Shown: piece after piece, positions 16,868 through 26,000 of the stretch
Numbering within the stretch: position 1 is the first letter of the stretch
Layout: each line of letters starts with the position of its first letter
Source: Bacteroidaceae bacterium
GTDB lineage: Bacteria > Bacteroidota > Bacteroidia > Bacteroidales > Bacteroidaceae
Assembly: GCA_017940605.1 (NCBI GenBank)
Contig: JAGAYF010000050.1
Coordinates: forward strand, 1 to 64,000
Direction of reading: 5' to 3'
Length of the DNA: 64,000 bases
Notes under the pieces: generated by a model
What the model saw: only the letters and a program-made list of their open reading frames with translations
Database searches by the model: none
Told to the model about the DNA's origin: nothing
Made by a program: the position numbers and the translations under genes

Positions 16868-18745
16868 TTAGCGGTGCATTAGCACCAACAGGACATTGAT
16901 GTCGCTGGGGGAAACACCCGGGATGCGTCCGGCTTCGGCCAAGGTCTCAGGCTGTATCTTTGTCAGCTTTTGGCGTGCCTCCATGGATAGTTGGTCAATT
17001 TCATTGTAATTGAAATGGCCACGTATCTTGATGGATTCCAAACGACGCATCTTTTCCGCCAACTGCAATTCACGGTCTATGTAGCCGGCATACTTAAGTT
17101 CTATCTCAGTAGCCTCGACTATTTCTTCGCAGTCATGACCCAGCGTATCAAGGAACGCACGGATTTCAGGCAAGACCTGCGACAGATTCATGTAATTCAA
17201 TTCGGGGCGGGCCAACAAGGCTGCCAACTTCATGTTGCGCTGGAGCGGGGTAGTGCTTAATGCAACAACCAGAGAGTTTACCTCATCGGCCACCACGGTA
17301 TATTGTTGGGAAAAAGCCCTGAGGGCCGCCATCTTTTCCTTCTTTTGTATGAATTTTTCCTTGCGTTCCTCGTCTATCAATCCAAACTGGATGCCATAGG
17401 GAGTCAGGCGCATGTCGGCATTGTCCTGACGCAGCAGGATGCGGTACTCTGCCCTGGAGGTAAACATTCGGTAGGGTTCATCCACTCCCTTGGTCACCAA
17501 GTCATCAATCAGCACGCCTATGTAGGATTCATCGCGTTTCATGACGAAAGATTCTTCGCCCCGTAGCTTTAAAACGGCGTTGATGCCTGCCACGATGCCT
17601 TGGCCGGCCGCTTCCTCATAGCCTGTCGTGCCATTGACCTGGCCTGCAAGGAACAATCCGCTGACTACCTTCGATTCCAACGAATGATTCAGCTGCGTTG
17701 GGTCGAAATAGTCGTACTCTATGGCATAGCCCGGGCGGTAGATGACGATGTTGCGGAACGCCGGTATTTGCTTCAGCCCCTCTATTTGGATGTCAAGCGG
17801 CATGCTCGAGGAAAAGCCGTTCAGGTAGTACTCCTGTGTTCCTATTCCCTCGGGTTCAAGGAACAACGGGTGCTGGTCGCGGTCGGGAAATGTGTGCAAC
17901 TTTGTCTCGATGCTGGGACAGTAGCGCGGCCCAACGCTCTGTATCTCGCCATTGTAGAGCGGCGAATCCTTCATACCGCCCTGCAATACTGCATGCACGG
18001 CGGCATTGGTACTTCCTATCCAACAGGACAGCTGGGGCAAGGGGCGGTGGGTGCTTGCATAGGAGAAGCAATGCCGAGACACGTCACCCTTCTGCTCTTC
18101 CAATTGGGAGAAATCGACGCTCCGCCCGTCAATGCGCACGGGCGTTCCTGTCTTCAGACGGCCGACCTGTATGCCGTTTCGGGCGATGGATTCGGAAAAT
18201 TTGAAACTGGCAGGCTCGGATATCCGCCCCCCGGGAATATGATTGTGCCCCACGTGGAGCAACCCATTGAGGAACGTCCCCGCCGTCACGATGACGATGG
18301 GCGCATGAAACTCGGTGTTCCAAATAGTTCTCACCCCCGTTACCTTTCCACCCTCGACCAGGAGTTCCTCAGCCTGGTCCTGCCAAATGGAAAGTTTGGG
18401 CGTTTCTTCCAGTATGTGCCGCCACGTCGCACTGAACTTCATGCGGTCGCACTGTGCGCGGGGACTCCACATGGCAGGACCTTTGGAGAGGTTCAGCATG
18501 CGGAACTGAATGGCCGTTTGGTCGGTCACGATGCCCGTCATTCCGCCCAGGGCATCTATTTCGCGCACAATCTGCCCCTTGGCTATGCCGCCTATGGCAG
18601 GATTGCAGCTCATTTGGGCTATTTTCTCCATGTCCATCGTGATAAGACAGGTACGCGCGCCCATCCTGGCGGCGGCATGGGCCGCCTCGCAGCCCGCGTG
18701 CCCCGCACCGATGACCAAGACATCGAAATGGAAGTCAGTGTTCAT
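16868..18745 (-). CDS. mnmG: tRNA uridine-5-carboxymethylaminomethyl modification enzyme, FAD subunit
   Basis: With MnmE, it installs the carboxymethylaminomethyl group at wobble U34 of tRNAs. The 625-aa product starts with the FAD-binding VLVIGAGHAGCEAAHAAARMG (shown in part: GAGHAGCEAA), has the two signatures GPRYCPSIETK and GQVNGTTGYEEAAGQG, and a C-terminal MnmE-binding domain (RGHFNYNEIDQLS, about residue 575). First gene of a run with uvrC, dtd, mazG-like and deoC. A TACCTTTG box lies 22 bases upstream. Related genomes often have apt between mnmG and uvrC; it is absent here. Confidence 0.96.
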   Translation of the reverse strand: MNTDFHFDVLVIGAGHAGCEAAHAAARMGARTCLITMDMEKIAQMSCNPAIGGIAKGQIVREIDALGGMTGIVTDQTAIQFRMLNLSKGPAMWSPRAQCDRMKFSATWRHILEETPKLSIWQDQAEELLVEGGKVTGVRTIWNTEFHAPIVIVTAGTFLNGLLHVGHNHIPGGRISEPASFKFSESIARNGIQVGRLKTGTPVRIDGRSVDFSQLEEQKGDVSRHCFSYASTHRPLPQLSCWIGSTNAAVHAVLQGGMKDSPLYNGEIQSVGPRYCPSIETKLHTFPDRDQHPLFLEPEGIGTQEYYLNGFSSSMPLDIQIEGLKQIPAFRNIVIYRPGYAIEYDYFDPTQLNHSLESKVVSGLFLAGQVNGTTGYEEAAGQGIVAGINAVLKLRGEESFVMKRDESYIGVLIDDLVTKGVDEPYRMFTSRAEYRILLRQDNADMRLTPYGIQFGLIDEERKEKFIQKKEKMAALRAFSQQYTVVADEVNSLVVALSTTPLQRNMKLAALLARPELNYMNLSQVLPEIRAFLDTLGHDCEEIVEATEIELKYAGYIDRELQLAEKMRRLESIKIRGHFNYNEIDQLSMEARQKLTKIQPETLAEAGRIPGVSPSDINVLLVLMHR

Positions 18746-18766
18746 GTTTCATTCCCGATTAGGCTG

Positions 18767-18774
18767 CAAAGGTA
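18767..18774 (-). promoter_or_regulatory. -7 box for the mnmG operon
   Basis: TACCTTTG on the - strand, 22 bases before the mnmG start codon. Confidence 0.7.
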
Positions 18775-19044
18775 CGCCTTTTTTGCCTTTTGGGCATTCT
18801 CTTTTCAAATTTCTTGAAAAATCTCTACACAAAATTTCCGCAAACAACTCCTTGTCTTACAAGAAGAAAAGCATGAAAAAACCGATATTTGAGCCCAAAT
18901 GCGTGCCACCGAAACGAACGATCCCTGCAACCATGGGAAAAACCGCCCAAATTTTGCCCTTCCAACCCATCTCTTTATTCCTATCGCACACATGTGCGCA
19001 TGCAATTTTCTTGCATGAGCTCATTATTGTTATGATAGAATCAT

Positions 19045-19052
19045 TATCTTTG
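19045..19052 (+). promoter_or_regulatory. -7 box for the C10 protease gene
   Basis: TATCTTTG on the + strand. A start here would give a leader of about 240 nt with two strong hairpins. The rest of the gap from 18775 to 19044 shows no gene. Confidence 0.6.
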
Positions 19053-19163
19053 CACTGCGTAATTCCAAATACTAGGAATAAAACACCGACCTGTGCCCCG
19101 CCCCTATACCATATTATATAATAATGTAGGCAACGTTGCAATCGTTTTGGATTGTACAGTGCT

Positions 19164-19233
19164 TTCTTTCCCAATGGCACATGCCATGCCAAGGGAAGAA
19201 GGAAGCATTCCTTCCTGCCGGAGGAGTGCTTCC
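19164..19233 (+). promoter_or_regulatory. Two consecutive stem-loops in the C10 protease leader
   Basis: First stem: TTCTTTCCC (19164-19172) with GGGAAGAA (19193-19200), enclosing TGGCA/TGCCA (19175-19179, 19182-19186). Second stem: GGAAGCA (19201-19207) with TGCTTCC (19227-19233) around a CTTCC/GGAGG inner stem. No T-run follows, so they are not plain terminators. Confidence 0.55.
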
Positions 19234-19297
19234 TTGCCAGGATAGGAATCAGAAAACAGAATAATATGTTTAATATCAAATATTTAAAAGAAGATTT

Positions 19298-21601
19298 ATG
19301 ATGAGAAAAATTCCTCTTTTGTTCCTTATCTGCCTGCTGGCCCTGCCCGCGTTGGCCCAGCATGTGTCGAGGGAGGAAGCCCTGAACAAGGCCCTGACAT
19401 TCATCAACCAGTCGGCGAACAGTCGCTCGTTCAACCCCCAACAGCCGCGCATGGCAGCTGACTTGCAGCTGGCCAACGACCGCGAGGAGTTCTATGTGTT
19501 TAACGACGAGGCCAATGGGGGCTACTTCATCATGAGCGGCGACAAGCGCCTGCCCTCCGTGCTGGGCTATTCCTACGACGGGCGCTACGATGCCGACAGC
19601 CTGCCCGACAACATGAGGGCCTGGCTGGAAAACTATGCCGAGCAGGTGCACTACATGCAGTCACATTCCGACAGGCAGGCCGCAGCAGGCGACGCAGCCG
19701 CAACCCGCGAACCCATTGCCCCCATGCTGGATTGCCAGTGGTCGCAGTTCTACCCCTATAACACGATGTGCCCCAAGATAGGCGGAAGCAATACTGTGAC
19801 AGGTTGTGTGGCCACGGCCATGGCCCAGATCATGTACTACTATAAGTGGCCGAAGAAAACCAAGGCCGTCATCCCGGGATATGTTACCAAAACTGAAAGA
19901 ATCCAAGTGGAGAGCATCCCTGTCACCACGATTGACTGGGACAACATGCTCCCAACATACAGCGGCAATTCCTATTCGGACAAGCAGGCCGATGCCGTGG
20001 CCCTGCTGATGAAGCTCTGCGGGGCAGCGGTGGAAATGGGTTATAAACTCAATGGAAGCGGGGCAAGCTTAAGCGCGACTCCACTTGCTGACTATTTTGA
20101 TTATGAAGATGCACAAAATGTCAGTCGTAGCAGTAAAGAAGATGAAGACTGGGAAGATATTATCTACGGGGAATTATCAGAAGGACATCCCATCTTTTAT
20201 ACTGGACAGCATAACAGTGATGGCCATGCCTGGGTCGTGGATGGATATGACGGAAAGGGCTATTACCACATGAACTGGGGATGGGGAGGAAGCAACAATG
20301 GATACTTCATCTTGTCGCAGCCAATGGGCTACACGGACAAGCAAGCCGCTGTGGTCAATTTCTATCCCAATACGCCCGATTACCTTCATGCCTATGCCGA
20401 ACTCAAGGAGGGAACGCTCACATTCTATTATGACAAGGAAAAAGAGAACCGTCAGGGCAGTGTCTTTCCTCTGAGGATGAATAAAGAAACACATCATCAT
20501 TGGTATGCCGCAAGTGATGAAATAACGGAGGTGGTCATTGACCCGTCCTTCGCCGGTCTTAAATTGTATACACTACTCGGCTGGTTTGAGTCATTAACCC
20601 AAGTGAAAACGATTCAGGGACTGGAATACATGAATACACGGCATGTTGCCAACATGGGCTATATGTTTCAAAGGTGCACCTCCCTGACCCACCTTGACCT
20701 GAGCAACTTTGATACGGGAGAGGTTGAGGATATGACGAAAATGTTTGATGATTGCTGGAGCTTGGCAAGCCTTGACATCAGTCGCTTTGATACAAAGAAT
20801 GTAACTTACATGGGCGGCATGTTTAGTGGCTGTGGCTTATTGACCCATTTGGATGTGAGTAACTTTAACACAGAAAAAGTAGTAAATATGGCAGGCATGT
20901 TCTATGATTGCTCAAGCTTGACAAACCTTGACGTAAGTCACTTTGAAACGAAGAACGTAACTACCATGTACGATATGTTCAGTAGGTGCAGTTCTTTGAC
21001 CGACCTCGACGTGAGTCATTTCAACACGGAGAATGTGGCCAGCATGAGTAATATGTTCAAAGCATGCGAAAAAGTGACCTCGCTTGATGTAAGCCATTTT
21101 GACACAAAAAACGTGACAGGCATGAGCTATATGTTCAGTGGTTGCAACTCATTGGCCAGTCTCGACCTAAGCAACTTCAATACGGAAAAGGTGCTAAACA
21201 TGGAAAGAATGTTTACTGGGTGCGAGTCCCTGACGAGTTTGGACCTCAGCAGTTTCAACACTAAGAACGTAACCAGCATGAACGGCATGTTTTTCAATTG
21301 TCCCAACCTGACCACCATCTACTGTAACGACACATGGACAGCGGATAATTCTGATGATATGTTCTTTGACTGCACAAGCCTCAAGGGAGCAGTCCCGTAC
21401 GATGAGACAAAGACAGATGTCAGCATGGCGAACCCTGAGACGGGATACTTTACCAAGAAAACCTCTGATGGCATCCAGGCCGTCGGTGCAAGTGAGGCAG
21501 GCAAAGCCCCGTGGTACGACCTCAATGGACGCAAGCTACTGGGCGCACCCACGCAGCAGGGCATCTACATCCGCGGCGGGCGCAAGGTACACATAAAGTA
21601 A
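19298..21601 (+). CDS. C10 family (streptopain-like) cysteine protease with BspA-like repeats
   Basis: A 767-aa secreted protein. Signal peptide about residues 1-22 (ending LPALAQ), then a Spi-type inhibitory propeptide (ANGGYFIMSGDKRLPSVLGY), then a C10 peptidase with catalytic Cys170 (TGCVATAMAQIMYYY) and His310 (GHAWVVDGYDG, followed by YYHMNWGWGG). From about residue 430 to 670 there are roughly nine repeats of the DUF285/BspA surface type (LDVSHFDTKNVTGMSYMFSG and variants), a ligand-binding module. The end, PWYDLNGRKL to GIYIRGGRKVHIK, is a sorting-type C-terminus seen on T9SS cargo. It probably cleaves host or competitor proteins; the substrate is unknown. Confidence 0.9.
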   Translation: MMRKIPLLFLICLLALPALAQHVSREEALNKALTFINQSANSRSFNPQQPRMAADLQLANDREEFYVFNDEANGGYFIMSGDKRLPSVLGYSYDGRYDADSLPDNMRAWLENYAEQVHYMQSHSDRQAAAGDAAATREPIAPMLDCQWSQFYPYNTMCPKIGGSNTVTGCVATAMAQIMYYYKWPKKTKAVIPGYVTKTERIQVESIPVTTIDWDNMLPTYSGNSYSDKQADAVALLMKLCGAAVEMGYKLNGSGASLSATPLADYFDYEDAQNVSRSSKEDEDWEDIIYGELSEGHPIFYTGQHNSDGHAWVVDGYDGKGYYHMNWGWGGSNNGYFILSQPMGYTDKQAAVVNFYPNTPDYLHAYAELKEGTLTFYYDKEKENRQGSVFPLRMNKETHHHWYAASDEITEVVIDPSFAGLKLYTLLGWFESLTQVKTIQGLEYMNTRHVANMGYMFQRCTSLTHLDLSNFDTGEVEDMTKMFDDCWSLASLDISRFDTKNVTYMGGMFSGCGLLTHLDVSNFNTEKVVNMAGMFYDCSSLTNLDVSHFETKNVTTMYDMFSRCSSLTDLDVSHFNTENVASMSNMFKACEKVTSLDVSHFDTKNVTGMSYMFSGCNSLASLDLSNFNTEKVLNMERMFTGCESLTSLDLSSFNTKNVTSMNGMFFNCPNLTTIYCNDTWTADNSDDMFFDCTSLKGAVPYDETKTDVSMANPETGYFTKKTSDGIQAVGASEAGKAPWYDLNGRKLLGAPTQQGIYIRGGRKVHIK

Positions 21602-21627
21602 AGACACCTTGTCACTAACAACAAAAA

Positions 21628-21659
21628 GGCATAGGCACTTCGTATAAATTGTCTATGCC
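21628..21659. terminator. Possible terminator between converging genes
   Basis: GGCATAG (21628-21634) pairs with CTATGCC (21653-21659) in the 76-base gap. The loop is long and the T-run weak. Confidence 0.45.
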
Positions 21660-21677
21660 CTTCATTTGTCTTTCACT

Positions 21678-22745
21678 TTATACCGATGGCGTAATAATTA
21701 CCCGCCAAGCACCATCTTTTTCCACTCGTTGTATGTAACCCTTAGTGGTCAGCTGCTTCAGTTGCTTGTTAACTGCAGCCACGTTGATACCTACTTTACT
21801 TGACAGTTCCTGTATGGTCATATCAGGAACGGCATGCATGAGGTTAAGGATCTTGCTCGTTGAGTTGCTACGGAAGTTCACACGCTCACCATCAAACCAC
21901 CACACATTATCGCCTCTCTCAGTAAGGAAGCGAATATTGTATGTCACCTCTCCTACAAACAAATGGGTAAAATAGGTAAGAAACTGCTGTATTTCTCTCT
22001 TGGAAGCACGAGCGCCCCTGGATGGGGATGCTCCAACGGTGAGGTCCGTTTTGTGCAAAGCCTCCAGATAATCATTCTTCTTGCGGCTACGTACCACAAT
22101 CATTGGGTAACCATGACGTGAGAGAATGTAGTTGGCCATCAAGCGGGCCATGCGCCCGTTACCATCCTCAAAAGGATGAATGCGAATGTAACGATAATGA
22201 AACATGGCTGCAAGTTCTATTGGCGTAAGCTTGCCTGACCGCTCAGCATCGTTATACCAATCCACGAGGTCAGTCATCAGGGATGGGGTCTCCTCGGGTG
22301 ATGCGTATTCAAAACGATCTCCATAGCGTGTAATTACGCTATTTGGTCGTGTCTTATACTGTCCTGCATGGATTACATAACTAGTGGTCTGCCCTCCTGG
22401 CAAATTGTGATAGACAGTATAGTCCTCACGAAGCAAAGTCTTGTGAAGCGTGCGAATAAAGTTTTGAGTCAATGGCACATCCTTCAGGCCAGCCTCTTCT
22501 GTCATCATCTTCAAGCCAACATTGCTGGCGGTCATTTCCTGGACATCCTTGACTTCTGCCTCACCCACAATTTTTCCAAAAAGCAAAAGAATCTCTGTCT
22601 GCCCATATGTCAGCGTATTGCCCTCCATATGGTTGCTATTGTAATTGAAGTCAATGGTAAAGCGGCGGCTCAGCAATTCTTGCTCTCTGTCAGAGAGGGG
22701 TTGCAGGGCCGCCCAGCGTTCCATTATTTCTTTTATTTTATCCAT
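21678..22745 (-). CDS. Fic family protein with internal inhibitory motif and winged-helix C-terminus
   Basis: Fic proteins usually transfer AMP to hydroxyl side chains of target proteins. The active-site loop HPFEDGNGRMAR is complete. An inhibitory helix SNHMEGN of the (S/T)xxxE(G/N) type lies near the N-terminus, so the enzyme is probably autoinhibited. The last 70 residues (ILNLMHAVPDMTIQELSS onward) look like a winged helix, common in this Fic subgroup. The start MDKIKEIMERW is preferred to one 16 codons upstream because family members begin this way. No antitoxin partner flanks it, which fits the built-in inhibitor. Target unknown. Confidence 0.88.
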   Translation of the reverse strand: MDKIKEIMERWAALQPLSDREQELLSRRFTIDFNYNSNHMEGNTLTYGQTEILLLFGKIVGEAEVKDVQEMTASNVGLKMMTEEAGLKDVPLTQNFIRTLHKTLLREDYTVYHNLPGGQTTSYVIHAGQYKTRPNSVITRYGDRFEYASPEETPSLMTDLVDWYNDAERSGKLTPIELAAMFHYRYIRIHPFEDGNGRMARLMANYILSRHGYPMIVVRSRKKNDYLEALHKTDLTVGASPSRGARASKREIQQFLTYFTHLFVGEVTYNIRFLTERGDNVWWFDGERVNFRSNSTSKILNLMHAVPDMTIQELSSKVGINVAAVNKQLKQLTTKGYIQRVEKDGAWRVIITPSV

Positions 22746-23032
22746 AGCAGTATCGCTCTTTTGCAAGATTTTGCGCTTAAAGGTATACACCATCTACCTT
22801 TTCGGGCTATTTTTTGCATTATTTATATAATAAAGACCTTACTCTTCATTGACACTTTCGCGTCGGGAGATGGGATGTCTGGAAGTGCTGCAAAGATACC
22901 AAAACATTTTGATTACTCTGTAAAATCCATTTATAATAAATGTCTTTCTTCAGTTTTATTGCGTTTCATTCATTGTACTAATAGAGATACATCTACAACA
23001 AATCATCGAACACAGGCTGACGAACAAAAAAG
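22746..23032. other. Upstream region of the fic gene
   Basis: No gene seen. A - strand -7 box TATCTTTG at 22891-22898 is the only promoter-like element and would give the fic message a leader of about 140 nt. Confidence 0.45.
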
Positions 23033-23075
23033 GAATTGACAGCCTCATCCTTGCTTGTGGATGGGCTGTCAATTC
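23033..23075 (-). terminator. Terminator of the surface-protein operon
   Basis: A perfect 12-bp stem (GAATTGACAGCC at 23033-23044, GGCTGTCAATTC at 23064-23075), with an inner CATCC/GGATG, is followed on the - strand by CTTTTTTG. It begins 18 bases past the stop codon of the 2150-aa gene. Confidence 0.9.
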
Positions 23076-23093
23076 TTCACTTACCACTTTCGG

Positions 23094-26000
23094 TTAGTAC
23101 ACTTTTAGTACCTTCCGATTATATGTACCATCTTCAGTTTGAATGCGAATGATGTAGACACCTGCCGCAGCAGAACCCATATCAAGTACTACTGTCTTCG
23201 ATTCTTTGCTCGATGAAGCAACAACCATTCCGTTCAAGGCAGTTACCATGACCTTCTTTATCTTCTTGCCACCCGCACTGATGTTCACTTTATCACGAAT
23301 GGGTAGAGGATGAATCTGTATCTGTCCATTGATGGTTATGTCATCTATACCTGTTACATCAACCAGATAGGTAAATTCCGCCACCTCACTTTCATACATG
23401 TTAGGCGCTATTGCCATTGCCTTGATGGTCACGGTTTCATTGATGACGATGGGTGTTCCGTCATAGACTTTACGGGCCGCCGTGTTGTCACAAGGACAAG
23501 AACCATCCAGCGTGTAGTAGATGGTAGCCCCCTCCGTCTCGCATGCCAGCGTAATGGCCGTACCTTTCTTTACCTCAATGCCCGAGGCAATGTTGGCCGT
23601 GGGCGTGGCAACCGTCTTTATGGTTTCCACACTTGCCATTGTCGTCGCTGTTTTGTCCGTACCTTCTACCGATAAAGTCAAGGCCGCCGTACCCGGCAAT
23701 TCTCCGCTGACCGTTATCTTGGCCTTGCCCTCGTTGTCGATAGTCACTTGTTCTGCCTTTACACCCAGAATCATGGGCGAAGACGTTTTTACTGTCAACG
23801 TCTTTCCCTTGGATGCAGAAGCAGGAAGAACCGAAACCACGAGGGTAGAGGTGTTTCCGTAACCCACCACCACAGCCGAGTCACTGACAATCTGCTTGAT
23901 TTCCTGTTCAATGCTGAATGTCTGTTGGTAGTTGTCCTGCATCCGTATTCCCGCATAGCTCTTTACACGGTTGTTTACCAACAGTGTCACTTCCTGCTCG
24001 GTAAAGGGTTGTGCCGCGTTAAAGCGAACCTTCGAGGCAAACGACACCTCGCTTCCCTCCGTGGTTGCTTCCTCGTTGAGTAGCTCAACCGTTCCTTCTA
24101 CAGGACTTCCATTCTGCAAGACGATTATGTTTTCTGCTGTCAGCAGTTCAGGCATCATGTATTTGTCAAACTCCACTTCCACGGCATCCTCGTAGGCACG
24201 GGCGGCTTTCACCTCCGGCTGGCGGTTCTGCTTCATGGCAATGTTCACGTCAAGCTGGGGCGGTGGTACGGGTAGCCACTCCGAGTAAGCCGTCTCATAG
24301 CCTTCTTTCTCAAACTTCACTTGCCACATACCATTAGGAACATCCCATGCATACATACCATTCTCATCCGTAAACAACGGGTTCTCTTGTGCATACTCAG
24401 CAGCATCCCATTTTACGATGTTCTCATGCAAATCACCATACATATCCTCTACCATTTCTTTATAGTAGGCAGTAGCCGTGACACCTTCCAATCGGTTGGA
24501 AGCAATACCTTCGTAGACGTAGCCAGATGGATCGATTTGAACATTGTCATTTAGACATCCTGAATTAGTACTTCCACCACTATTATTGCCAGAACCACCA
24601 CTATCAGGATTACTATAGCCAGAGTTAGAACCATCATCTGGACATGGTGGATAACCATTTGTTCCACATTTCTTCACGCATTCCAACTTGTTTCGTTCTG
24701 CAATAATAGCATTGATGGATTTCTCTACTTGTTTGTTAAATGCGTTATCAATGACTAAATTGGCTAATATATTCACAATTGCAGTACCAGCTGCAGCCAA
24801 GAGAGATACACCGCCTGTTCCAGCTGCTGTTGCAACAGCACCAAACATAACTAAGTCCATAATTGCAGTAGAACCTAATTTAATAGCAGCAACTCCTTCT
24901 ACTGACCACCCTTCTTTAACGCAATCAGATTGCAGACTTTTTGCTTTCGCTTGATCATCCTTACAAGGATCAGGAATACTCATATAAACTTTTTGGTATC
25001 TTCTCGCTACTGACAAGAATGTATATATTGCATCTGCGTATTTTACGAGAGGCAATTTCTTAGCAAAAAAACCAGGAAGAGGTTTGACTGAATTATATGC
25101 GGTTCCTGCTAATGCCTTCAGCCTACCTGCATTATCCATCAGTTTTTTTGCGGTCTTTACTTCTTTTTGATAGCTCTGAATTTCTCCTAACTTTAAATGA
25201 TATTCAAGGCTCAAACTATTAAGTGATTTCAATTCACTCTTTAATCTATTAAGCTTAGCTAATTTTGAATTGTAAACAGCTTTTTTACGACCAAAATCAA
25301 ATGATTTAGCTACATATTCATTTTTGAATTTTTCAACAAAATTATACAGCTTGTCGTTTGTTTCTTGCCATGCTTTCGCAATGGGTTGATACAAACCATT
25401 TATCTTATCCGTTATTTCATTGAAGTCGTCAAGCTTAGAAAGAGTTTTGAACGATTTCCTTGAAAAATTTATTAAAGAAGAACCATATTGGATAGTAGTA
25501 TAAGTATTATTGTCCATATCCACAAATTCAGATATATTCTCAGTTATTCGAATATATACACCATTTCTACCTGTTGATGGACAGAATTTAAATCCTTGTT
25601 CTATTAAAATTTCTGCATTTAATCCCTCACAAGATTTCATAGAAATAGTCCTACCGTCTCCTAATTCAAAAAGTGCATTATTATTACTTGACATTATTAC
25701 TAATATGGAGTCCATTTCAGATTCCATCATCGCAAGTTCTTTCTCTAAGTCTACATCTTGCAAACGACTAAGATAATTATCTAGTTCCTCATCACTCATA
25801 CTTGAAAAAAAATGGTATGTATTCTCATTATCTTCAGGTAAAAATATTCCAGCTATTTCAGTAATTTTTTCATCTATTTCAGAAGTCCAATCCACGCCTT
25901 CGGTACATTCTATATCATCAATTTCATTTATTGGATCGTTGTTAGACATCCAACCGTCGAAATATGCTATTGATGCTTCGAATTCTTTGGATAAATTAAG

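Noticed and set aside
17600..18817. A 405-codon frame antisense to mnmG
   Set aside because: Shadow of mnmG, without domain content.
18857..19651. A 264-codon - strand frame across the C10 leader and N-terminus
   Set aside because: It runs against a well-supported signal peptide and propeptide and lacks family features.
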